From the NCBI GenBank assembly GCA_030146295.1, contig JASLCD010000220.1, positions 1 through 5,725 of the forward strand: a stretch of 5,725 nt of DNA, written 5' to 3'. Source of the DNA: Chryseobacterium sp. GTDB taxonomy: Bacteria; Bacteroidota; Bacteroidia; Flavobacteriales; Weeksellaceae. The notes below the pieces were generated by a model that was not told the origin of the DNA, ran no database searches, and saw only the letters and a list, made by a program, of their open reading frames with translations. Each line of letters starts with the position of its first letter. Positions within the stretch are counted from its first letter, which is position 1. The position numbers and the translations under genes are program-made. Positions 1 to 5,648 of the stretch are shown piece after piece.

Positions 1-11
1 AAACAAAAACA

Positions 12-1403
12 ATGGGAAATTTAAAACTAAAAGGAAAAGATATATTAAAACTGGGCTATCCGAATAACCAAAGCGTAAACGTAGCATTGGAAGTCATGAA
101 AAGAAATTTTGCAACGAAAAATATTCACCATGTAAAAGCTCTTTTAAAGGAAATCCTTCTGAATCCTGAAGAATTTGAAAAAGATCTGACTTTCGGACAA
201 ATCGCAGAAACCTTGCTTTCATCTAGAAAAACAGAAAAAAGAATGCTGAATTCACAGCGTGCTTCGTTTCAGATTTTCGGAAACAATATTTCGGAAGAGG
301 CAAAAAATCAGTTATACACAGCTTTAAAACTGCCTATTTCTACTCAGGGAGCATTAATGCCAGATGCCCACAGCGGATATGGACTTCCAATAGGCGGAGT
401 TCTGGCAGTGGAAAATGCCGTAATTCCTTATGGAGTAGGAATGGATATAGGCTGCAGAATGAGCCTCAGTATTTTGGATACACCGGTTTCATATCTTGAA
501 GGAGCAAGAGATAAATATGAAAAAGCGCTTGCTGAACATACAAAATTCGGAATGTATGAAACGCACAAATCTCACATAGATCATGAGATTTTCGACAGAG
601 ATACATTTGATATGATCCCGATCTTGAGAAGATTAAAGGGAAAAGCCATCAAACAGATGGGATCCTCAGGCGGAGGGAATCACTTTGTTGAATTCGGGGA
701 AGTAGAAATTACCGAAGAAGACAAACAAATTGGCCTGCCCAAAGGAAGATATCTGGGAATCCTATCTCACAGTGGTTCGAGAGGACTTGGAGCAGAGATC
801 GCCCAATATTATTCAAGGATGGCAACAGAACAGTGTCCGTTACCAAAAGAAGCCCAAAACTTCGCCTGGCTGGATCTTAGTACCCATCTTGGACTGGAAT
901 ACTGGACGGCAATGAATCTCGCCGGAGATTATGCTTCAGCCTGTCATGATGATATTCACAGAAGACTGGTAAAAGCAGTCGGTGGAAGAGTAAAAGCCAG
1001 AATTGAAAACCATCACAATTTTGCATGGAAAGAGATTCATAACGGTAAAGAAGTAATCGTTCACCGAAAAGGAGCTACACCAGCCAACGAAAATGAACTG
1101 GGAATGATTCCCGGATCCATGACAGCGAAAGGATTTATCGTTCGCGGAAAAGGAAATCCTGAATCCCTCAATTCAGCATCTCATGGCGCAGGACGAGCAC
1201 ATTCCAGAGGAGAATGCAGAAGCCTTTTCACTCAGCATGATATCAAAAAAGAATTGAAATTGAAAAATGTCACGCTCATGGGCGGGAATGCAGAAGAAGC
1301 ACCTATGGCCTACAAAGACATTAACGAAGTGATGAATGCACAGAGCGAATTGGTAGATATCCTGGGAACATTCCAGCCAAGAATTGTGAGAATGGACAGA
1401 TAA
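12..1403 (+). CDS. rtcB: RtcB-family RNA ligase (RtcB2-like, PrfH-associated)
   Basis: A 463-residue RtcB-family ligase, which joins RNA 3'-phosphate or 2',3'-cyclic phosphate ends to 5'-OH ends using GTP and Mn2+. Family motifs are all visible: MPDAHSGYG (116-124) with PIGGV; DIGC (145-148), giving metal ligands Asp145 and Cys148; GGNHF with His224; SHSGSRG with His253; HHN (334-336); VHRKGA (350-355); and HGAGR with His391, the histidine guanylylated during catalysis. No key residue is missing, so an active enzyme is expected. The metal cysteine lies about 50-70 residues further in than in classical RtcB proteins, so residues 1 to about 75 form an extra N-terminal region. DIGC replaces the more usual DINC. 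It is the first visible gene of a run leading to prfH, which points to rRNA repair rather than tRNA splicing. Only 11 bases precede the start, so its promoter and any upstream partner are outside the window. Family very sure; role inferred from context. Confidence 0.95.
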   Translation: MGNLKLKGKDILKLGYPNNQSVNVALEVMKRNFATKNIHHVKALLKEILLNPEEFEKDLTFGQIAETLLSSRKTEKRMLNSQRASFQIFGNNISEEAKNQLYTALKLPISTQGALMPDAHSGYGLPIGGVLAVENAVIPYGVGMDIGCRMSLSILDTPVSYLEGARDKYEKALAEHTKFGMYETHKSHIDHEIFDRDTFDMIPILRRLKGKAIKQMGSSGGGNHFVEFGEVEITEEDKQIGLPKGRYLGILSHSGSRGLGAEIAQYYSRMATEQCPLPKEAQNFAWLDLSTHLGLEYWTAMNLAGDYASACHDDIHRRLVKAVGGRVKARIENHHNFAWKEIHNGKEVIVHRKGATPANENELGMIPGSMTAKGFIVRGKGNPESLNSASHGAGRAHSRGECRSLFTQHDIKKELKLKNVTLMGGNAEEAPMAYKDINEVMNAQSELVDILGTFQPRIVRMDR

Positions 1404-1420
1404 TTAGTCTCATACTTTAC

Positions 1421-1451
1421 AACCTTATAGGTTTCAAAAACCTATAAGGTT
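1421..1451. repeat. Perfect 14-bp inverted repeat between rtcB and the nucleotidyltransferase gene
   Basis: Two 14-base arms (1421-1434 and 1438-1451) are exact reverse complements around a 3-base loop (CAA). Each arm (AACCTTATAGGTTT and its complement) is itself close to palindromic. The hairpin sits 17 bases after the rtcB stop and 29 bases before the next start. It is followed by TTTAATAAAG, a poor U-tract, so it may be a leaky terminator or attenuator, an mRNA 3'-end stabiliser for rtcB, or a copy of a dispersed intergenic palindrome. The structure is certain; the role is inferred. Confidence 0.85.
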
Positions 1452-1480
1452 TAATAAAGAAATATTTTAAAATTAAAGAA

Positions 1481-2026
1481 ATGGGAGCACCACATAACAT
1501 AAAAAGATACGGTGAAGTCTGGCCGGAATTCAGAATTCAGTCAGGACTCGAAATTTTAGATAAATTAAAAGATAAAGTCATTATATCAGGAGGCTGGGCC
1601 TGGCATTTCATGTCAGAAACAGGACATACAGAATACAAACATGCACATGACCACAAGGACATTGATGTTTTTGTAAAAAAAGAAAATGTAGCAGAAGTTG
1701 TTATCATTCTTCAACAGGAAGGATTTCAGAAAGTCTGGACCCGGTATGACCATCTGCCGAGTGATGAAAACTTTCGCAGGTACGAGAAAACAGTTGAGCT
1801 GGAAAATGATAAATTCCATAGAATTACCATAGATTTCTTTGAAAGAGATGATCTTGAAACTATAGAAGCTAATGGTTTTACTGTCGTAAAGCCTGATGTT
1901 TTACTTTCTTTTTACAGAAATATTCATTCCAGTGACAAATGCTGGGCAGTAATGGCCGCAAAAGAGTTATTACAAAAAGGGACAGATCCGATGGGACACC
2001 CCTTATTAAGCAAAATGCCAACATAA
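1481..2026 (+). CDS. Small nucleotidyltransferase-fold protein of the RNA-repair operon
   Basis: A 181-residue soluble protein with the signature of the Pol-beta/MNT nucleotidyltransferase superfamily: a beta strand into SGGWAWH (36-42), then KDIDVFV (59-65) with the metal-binding acidic pair Asp60 and Asp62, then a third acid, Asp118, in ITIDFFE (115-121). This looks like the small GGW-type (aminoglycoside/lincosamide adenylyltransferase-like) proteins, but the exact family and substrate are not recognised. The stretch between GGW and the acidic pair is longer than usual and histidine-rich (His49, 54, 56, 58). The gene lies between rtcB and prfH and ends one base before the prfH start, so translation is probably coupled. 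Nucleotidyltransferases are recurrent partners of RNA ligases in repair systems, so a role in RNA-end healing (adding or modifying a terminal nucleotide) is the leading inference. A nucleotide-transferring toxin or immunity function is an alternative. The start at 1481 follows the purine-rich stretch AAAGAA. Fold fairly sure; function unknown. Confidence 0.75.
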   Translation: MGAPHNIKRYGEVWPEFRIQSGLEILDKLKDKVIISGGWAWHFMSETGHTEYKHAHDHKDIDVFVKKENVAEVVIILQQEGFQKVWTRYDHLPSDENFRRYEKTVELENDKFHRITIDFFERDDLETIEANGFTVVKPDVLLSFYRNIHSSDKCWAVMAAKELLQKGTDPMGHPLLSKMPT

Positions 2027-2027
2027 A

Positions 2028-2726
2028 ATGGAAAAATTAATACAGATCACTTCAGGAAGAGGACCTTTGGAATGCCAGTGGGTAGTCGCCAAGGTTCTGA
2101 AGACCTTTCTTGAAGAGGCAAAACAAAATGCAATAGAAGTCGAAATCATTCATCGTGAAAATGGGGATGAAAATCTGACATTAAAATCAGTGACCCTGCT
2201 TTTAAAAGGGAAAAATGTAAACCCATTTTTAAAAAGCTGGCTGGGAAGCGTTTGCTGGATCGGAAAAAGTAAATTCAGAAAATTGCATAAAAGAAGCAAC
2301 TGGTTTATCGGAATTTTTGAACTGGAAAATATCGGTATGATCGATTTCAATGAAAAAGATATCCGTTTTCAGACAGCGAGAAGCCAGGGAAGCGGAGGGC
2401 AAAACGTAAATAAAGTGAATACCGCAGTGCGTGCCACTTATATTCCTACCAATGAGACTGTTTTTGTACAGGACTCTCGTTCGCAGCTGGAAAATAAAAA
2501 ACGATCCGTTATCAGACTCAAAGAAAAAGTAATGGCTGTTCATATTCAGCAGCTTGAAAGAAAACTGAAAGAAACTTGGTCTCTTCAGATGCAGATAGAA
2601 CGTGGAAATCCCGTCCGGACATTTTCAGGAACAGACTTTAAAAAGAATTACGAAGACAGAACATTCAAAAAACAAAGGAATGCTCTGAAAAATGAACTTA
2701 AAAACTACAATAATGACGTTAACTAA
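2028..2726 (+). CDS. prfH: Peptide chain release factor homologue PrfH
   Basis: A 232-residue class I release-factor homologue. The C-terminal half carries the catalytic domain: FQTARSQGSGGQNVNKVNT (114-132) with GGQ at 123-125, which triggers peptidyl-tRNA hydrolysis, then the conserved VFVQDSRSQ segment and a lysine/arginine-rich tail. It is far shorter than RF1/RF2 (about 360 residues) and lacks the full stop-codon-reading region. The N-terminus has SGRGPLEC (9-16) and a basic KFRKLHKRSNWF patch (82-93), which fits PrfH rather than the rescue factor ArfB (about 140 residues). PrfH is known to recognise ribosomes cleaved in the 16S decoding centre and free the peptide so RtcB can reseal the rRNA. 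Genomic linkage to rtcB in this window agrees. It starts one base after the preceding stop, and its 3' end overlaps the TPR gene. Confidence 0.93.
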   Translation: MEKLIQITSGRGPLECQWVVAKVLKTFLEEAKQNAIEVEIIHRENGDENLTLKSVTLLLKGKNVNPFLKSWLGSVCWIGKSKFRKLHKRSNWFIGIFELENIGMIDFNEKDIRFQTARSQGSGGQNVNKVNTAVRATYIPTNETVFVQDSRSQLENKKRSVIRLKEKVMAVHIQQLERKLKETWSLQMQIERGNPVRTFSGTDFKKNYEDRTFKKQRNALKNELKNYNNDVN

Positions 2727-3219
2727 AAGTAAATATTATTTTGAAGCATTAGAATCTTTTCCATTCAACCTTTCTGAGTGTATGGATGCGCTGAACTATG
2801 CTTTGTCTTACGAACCTGAAGATGCAGACAGCCTTTGTCTGATGGGGAGAGTATATTCAGAAGAACTGAAAGATTATGAAACCGCAAAAAAGTATTTTGA
2901 TGAAGCCATGCAGAGTAACATCGGAAATGTTAATACCCCCAAATATTACATCGAATGTCTTTTGAATAACGAAGATTATAAAGAAGCTGAAAAGCTAATT
3001 GCATTTGCAATAAAAATAAAAGGAATCGACAAATCAGAAATTCTGAACTGCCTTTCTCTTTTGCAGGAAAGGAATTTTGAGTATAAACAGGCTTTAGGAA
3101 CCCTTAAAGAAGCTAAAAAGTTTGCTTACAGCAGGGAAGCTCTGGAAATACTTGAAGATAGAGAAAAGCTGGTCAAAGGAAAAGTGACCAGAGCAAGAAC
3201 CGTAAAAAAGGCAGAATAA
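2713..3219 (+). CDS. Small TPR-repeat protein at the end of the repair operon
   Basis: A 168-residue all-helical protein with degenerate tetratricopeptide repeats. The clearest repeat pair covers about residues 19-69 (ECMDALNYAL, then LCLMGRVYSEELKDYETAKKYF and DEAM), and a further repeat-like segment has NNEDYKEAEKLIAFAI. It has no signal peptide or membrane segment, so it should be cytoplasmic, and its C-terminus is basic. TPR proteins act as binding scaffolds; the partner is unknown. Its 5' end lies inside prfH (14-base overlap), so it is probably co-translated with prfH and could recruit or regulate the repair proteins, but it might be just a housekeeping passenger. An in-frame upstream ATG at 2692 would add seven residues and enlarge the overlap to 35 bases; the 2713 start is preferred because the globular part begins right there, though this is not decided by the sequence. 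The operon terminator follows 19 bases after the stop. Confidence 0.82.
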   Translation: MTLTKSKYYFEALESFPFNLSECMDALNYALSYEPEDADSLCLMGRVYSEELKDYETAKKYFDEAMQSNIGNVNTPKYYIECLLNNEDYKEAEKLIAFAIKIKGIDKSEILNCLSLLQERNFEYKQALGTLKEAKKFAYSREALEILEDREKLVKGKVTRARTVKKAE

Positions 3220-3238
3220 CCTGTCTTTGAACCATATA

Positions 3239-3272
3239 AAAAAATAAGCTTTCGTTAGAAAGCTTATTTTTT
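3239..3272. terminator. Bidirectional intrinsic terminator
   Basis: A perfect 15-bp stem (3239-3253 with 3258-3272) has a GTTA loop; its core is TAAGCTTTC/GAAAGCTTA and it is flanked by A-runs and T-runs on opposite sides, so both strands read a hairpin ending in U residues. It terminates the repair operon on the + strand and the cytochrome genes on the - strand. The - strand stop codon of the downstream cytochrome gene (3264-3266) lies within the stem. Confidence 0.9.
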
Positions 3273-3551
3273 GTTGACAGAGATCAGATAATCATACACC
3301 ATTTGATGCTGATCATCAGTGAGTTTGGCCTTTGGAGCCATTCTGCTTAATGTGTTGATCCATCCCTTGTCGTCATGTTTGGTAGGTTCTGGCAGTTTGT
3401 GGCATTTTGCACAGGAATTTTCAAAAATAGTTTTCCCTTGCGCCAATTGCCCAGATGAGGTATACTTTGGCCCTGTTACAGCCACACTTTTTGGTCCGCA
3501 GGATACCAGAAATGCCGATGCTGCGATACCGGTTAAGATGAGTTTTTTCAT
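3264..3551 (-). CDS. Small lipoprotein c-type cytochrome (second of tandem pair)
   Basis: A 95-residue exported mono-haem cytochrome c. It begins with MKK, a hydrophobic segment and a lipobox LVSC with Cys18 as the expected lipidated residue, so it should be membrane-anchored outside the cytoplasm. After a short linker comes AQGKTIFENSC and the haem-binding CAKCH (47-51). Met71 in RMAPKAKLT is the probable distal haem ligand, and the protein ends in a helix ending YDYLISVNKK, as expected of a minimal class I cytochrome c. The role is probably electron transfer; the partner is unknown. It follows its paralogue with a 20-base gap, so the two probably share an mRNA. Its last codons overlap the shared terminator. 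Confidence 0.9.
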   Translation of the reverse strand: MKKLILTGIAASAFLVSCGPKSVAVTGPKYTSSGQLAQGKTIFENSCAKCHKLPEPTKHDDKGWINTLSRMAPKAKLTDDQHQMVYDYLISVNKK

Positions 3552-3571
3552 ACCTATTTTTGTTTTGATGA

Positions 3572-3865
3572 TTACTTCTTCACAGAAACAATATAATCAT
3601 ATACCCATTGGTGCTGTTCATCCGTTAGTTTTGCCTTTGGAGCCATAGAATTCATGATTCCTACCCATTGTACAGGGTTGTGTGAAGCAGGATCAGGTAA
3701 TTTATGACATCTTCCGCAAGAGTTTTCAAAAATAGTTTTCCCTTGGGCAATCTGTTCCGCAGTAGATGTTGATGTGCCTGCAGCAGCAGTGGATGTAGCA
3801 GCTTTCGGCGTACAGGAAACCAGCAAAATACCGGTCAATGAAGCCGCAGCGATGAGTTTTTTCAT
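3572..3865 (-). CDS. Small lipoprotein c-type cytochrome (first of tandem pair)
   Basis: A 97-residue exported mono-haem cytochrome c, first gene of a two-gene - strand unit. The signal peptide ends in the lipobox LVSC (Cys18 lipidated). A low-complexity Ala/Ser/Thr linker (about 22-36) follows, typical of a flexible tether from the membrane. The haem site is CGRCH (50-54), and Met74 in SMAPKAKLT is the likely distal ligand. It shares AQGKTIFENSC, CHKLP, MAPKAKLTD and the YDY.-SV.KK ending with the downstream gene, so the pair arose by tandem duplication; the linker and the segment after CHKLP differ most. Electron transfer to a respiratory oxidase or similar is possible, but no partner enzyme is in the window. 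Confidence 0.9.
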   Translation of the reverse strand: MKKLIAAASLTGILLVSCTPKAATSTAAAGTSTSTAEQIAQGKTIFENSCGRCHKLPDPASHNPVQWVGIMNSMAPKAKLTDEQHQWVYDYIVSVKK

Positions 3866-3887
3866 GTTTCTTCTTTTTGAGATATAA

Positions 3888-3895
3888 CAAATGTA
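3888..3895 (-). promoter_or_regulatory. Candidate -7 promoter element for the cytochrome pair
   Basis: Read on the - strand this is TACATTTG, an exact match to the Bacteroidota -7 consensus TAnnTTTG, placed 22 bases before the start at 3865. No TTG -33 element is seen at the expected distance, so support is only from the -7 box and its position. Confidence 0.45.
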
Positions 3896-4028
3896 ATAAA
3901 TTCCTTAAGGCGTTGATACTGGGTGTTGTAGTTTTAATTTAGAAGAAATAAAAATTGAATTCATGAAAAATCGATAATTGCAAATGAAGATAATGTAAGT
4001 CTTTTGTTTCATCATTATGAATTGCCTA
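3896..4028. other. Intergenic region between divergent cytochrome and meaB genes
   Basis: This AT-rich stretch is the bulk of the 199-base divergent gap (3866-4064). It holds no supportable ORF, tRNA or strong hairpin; reading frames that cross it are not coding. Apart from the two candidate promoters at its edges nothing is recognised. Confidence 0.6.
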
Positions 4029-4059
4029 TTGATCATTCCCATTTTAATTATTAATTTTG
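4029..4059 (+). promoter_or_regulatory. Candidate Bacteroidota promoter for meaB
   Basis: A -33 TTG (4029-4031) and a -7 box TAATTTTG (4052-4059) match the Bacteroidota consensus TTG/TAnnTTTG with a 20-base spacer. The -7 box ends five bases before the ATG at 4065, so transcription would begin at or within a few bases of the start codon, giving a leaderless or nearly leaderless message. Confidence 0.6.
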
Positions 4060-4064
4060 AGTCA

Positions 4065-5057
4065 ATGAAATTTTCTACAGAAGAGCTAATAGAAGGAATA
4101 CAGTCAGGAAACAAACGCCTGATTGCAAAAGCTATTACATTGGTTGAAAGTAAAAAGGCAGAACACAGAATACAGGCAGAAGAACTTTTGAAGAAGATTA
4201 TGCCCCTTACCGGAAACTCTGTGAGGGTAGGAGTAACGGGCGTTCCCGGAGCTGGAAAATCCACTTTTATAGAAAACTTTGGCCGCTTGGTGATTGCTCA
4301 GGGAAAGAAAGTCGCTGTTTTAGCGATCGACCCCAGCTCAGCAATCAATAAGGGAAGTATTTTGGGGGATAAAACCAGAATGGAGGAACTGGCAAAAGAA
4401 GAAAATGCATTCATACGCCCTTCCCCAAGCTCAGGTTTTCTGGGGGGAGTAGCTAATACCACTTTTGAAACGATGATGATCTGTGAGGCTGCAGGATATG
4501 ATTATATTTTAATAGAAACTGTGGGCGTAGGACAATCGGAAGTGCTTGTTGCCGATATTACCGATGTATTTTTATTTCTTAAAATCATTGGAGGCGGAGA
4601 CGAACTTCAGGGGATAAAGCGCGGTATCATGGAAATGGTAGATCTTATTTTTATCAATAAAGTAGATCAGGATAACCTTCAGAAGGCAAAAAATACAAGA
4701 CTGGAACTAAAGAGGGCTTTGGACTTTATTCCACCTAAAGAAAAAGGCTGGAAGATTCCTGTTTTATTGGGTTCTGCTCTTCACAATGAGGGATTACAGG
4801 AGGTTTATGATAACATCTTCGAATTTATTGATTTGAAAAAGAAAACCGGACGTTTTGAAGAAATCCGCGTTCAGCAGGCAGAAAAACGTTTCGAATATTG
4901 GGTTCAGGAATACATTTTATCTCTGATGAAAAAGAGCAACACAGTAGAAGAAGCTTATCACCTGCACAAAAAAAATGCTTCAGCAATGGTTTCCAATCCA
5001 AGTACTGAAGCAAAATTATTTGTTGAGAAATTTTTATCGAACGAAAACAGGGATTAA
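4065..5057 (+). CDS. meaB: Methylmalonyl-CoA mutase-associated GTPase MeaB (ArgK family)
   Basis: A 330-residue P-loop GTPase of the MeaB/ArgK family, which gates loading of adenosylcobalamin into methylmalonyl-CoA mutase and protects the enzyme during turnover. An N-terminal helical segment (1 to about 50) leads into Walker A GVPGAGKST (59-67), DPSSAINKGSILGDKTRM (89-106), SPSSGFLGG (120-128), ETVGVGQSE (151-159), GGGDELQGIKRGIME (176-190) and the guanine-specifying NKVD (198-201); a helical C-terminal arm follows. Length equals the family norm (about 330). The in-frame ATG at 4017 would add a 16-residue hydrophobic stretch (MNCLLIIPILIINFES) not expected in this cytoplasmic family and would place the start upstream of the promoter's -7 box, so 4065 is chosen. 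The mutase subunits are not in this window; meaB is alone. Its stop overlaps that of the convergent lipoprotein gene. Confidence 0.95.
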   Translation: MKFSTEELIEGIQSGNKRLIAKAITLVESKKAEHRIQAEELLKKIMPLTGNSVRVGVTGVPGAGKSTFIENFGRLVIAQGKKVAVLAIDPSSAINKGSILGDKTRMEELAKEENAFIRPSPSSGFLGGVANTTFETMMICEAAGYDYILIETVGVGQSEVLVADITDVFLFLKIIGGGDELQGIKRGIMEMVDLIFINKVDQDNLQKAKNTRLELKRALDFIPPKEKGWKIPVLLGSALHNEGLQEVYDNIFEFIDLKKKTGRFEEIRVQQAEKRFEYWVQEYILSLMKKSNTVEEAYHLHKKNASAMVSNPSTEAKLFVEKFLSNENRD

Positions 5058-5602
5058 GGTTTCTCTTTTTCCTGTTTCACCTCCGTTTTTGAAACATATC
5101 CGTCATAAGAGATCGGTTGTCTGTCATTACTTTTTATAGAAACGAAAGCTTTCCCGTTTTTAAAGATTTCAATATTCACTGTATCTACAGTTCTCACATC
5201 ATTAGGTTTAATCTTTAATGTCCAGGTTCCTTTTTTATTCTGAGTTTTATTAACGGTAAAATCTTTAGAAGTAAATCTATAACTGCTGTCACCAGTATTT
5301 CCATAAGAAGGCGTGAATACCCTTCCGAAATAAGGAAGTACTACATCCACTGTATTTTTACTTACATCAATGGTATAATCTCCACTCAGATTCAGTATTC
5401 TTGTAGAAGTCGTATTAGGCATTGAATTCATAACATTAATAACGTCATAATTCGTAGGATTGGCTCTTTCTGCATGGAACGTAAACTCCTGAGAAGTAAT
5501 TAAAGTGTCCACTGTTTTCGGATCTAATGAACCCTGTGAAGCACAGCTCTGAAAAAAGAACAGGAATCCAAAAATCATTAGTAAAGAAATATACTTTTTC
5601 AT
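5054..5602 (-). CDS. DUF4251-type lipoprotein
   Basis: A 182-residue lipoprotein: MKK, a strongly hydrophobic segment rich in Phe and Leu, then the lipobox FQSC with Cys20 as the lipid-bearing residue. The mature part resembles the Bacteroidota DUF4251 family: a TFHAERANP segment, a beta strand ending GDYTIDV, the characteristic LPYFGRVF, then paired beta strands (WTLKIKP, VNIEIFKNGKAFVSIKS) and a closing NDRQPISYDGYV. It ends in a charged Lys/Glu tail. It is probably a beta-rich periplasmic or outer-membrane-attached protein; the function of the family is unknown. The frame stays open upstream to 5722, but that would place about 40 non-signal residues before the MKK signal peptide, so 5602 is used. 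The recognition of DUF4251 is by motif memory. Confidence 0.87.
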   Translation of the reverse strand: MKKYISLLMIFGFLFFFQSCASQGSLDPKTVDTLITSQEFTFHAERANPTNYDVINVMNSMPNTTSTRILNLSGDYTIDVSKNTVDVVLPYFGRVFTPSYGNTGDSSYRFTSKDFTVNKTQNKKGTWTLKIKPNDVRTVDTVNIEIFKNGKAFVSIKSNDRQPISYDGYVSKTEVKQEKEKP

Positions 5603-5640
5603 AATGAGATAATTATTAAATTTAAACAGCAAAATGTATG

Positions 5641-5648
5641 CAAATATA
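5641..5648 (-). promoter_or_regulatory. Candidate -7 promoter element for the lipoprotein gene
   Basis: On the - strand this reads TATATTTG, an exact TAnnTTTG match, 38 bases before the lipoprotein start at 5602. No TTG is seen at the -33 spacing, and the region is very AT-rich, so a chance match is possible. The rest of 5603-5725 holds no gene that can be supported. Confidence 0.4.

Noticed and set aside
730..915. Short + strand frame inside rtcB
   Set aside because: It is out of frame within the conserved ligase core and has no start-site support.
1421..1451. CRISPR-like repeat or phage attachment site
   Set aside because: Only one inverted pair is present with no spacers, repeated unit, integrase or tRNA nearby.
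2229..2543. - strand open frames within prfH and, similarly, within the nucleotidyltransferase gene (1613-1819)
   Set aside because: They lie opposite genes with strong family motifs; their Phe/Leu/Ser-rich products are typical of antisense readings of AT-rich coding DNA.
3319..3648. + strand open frame of 109 codons across the two cytochrome genes
   Set aside because: It is the complement of two clearly recognisable cytochrome genes and shows no domain of its own.
4017..4064. Longer meaB start adding 16 residues
   Set aside because: The added stretch is hydrophobic and atypical for cytoplasmic MeaB, and the likely promoter -7 box lies within it; the family-length protein starts at 4065.
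3905..4264. - strand open frame of 119 codons crossing the meaB 5' end
   Set aside because: It overlaps the conserved meaB N-terminus and Walker A region and gives a sequence with no recognisable motif.
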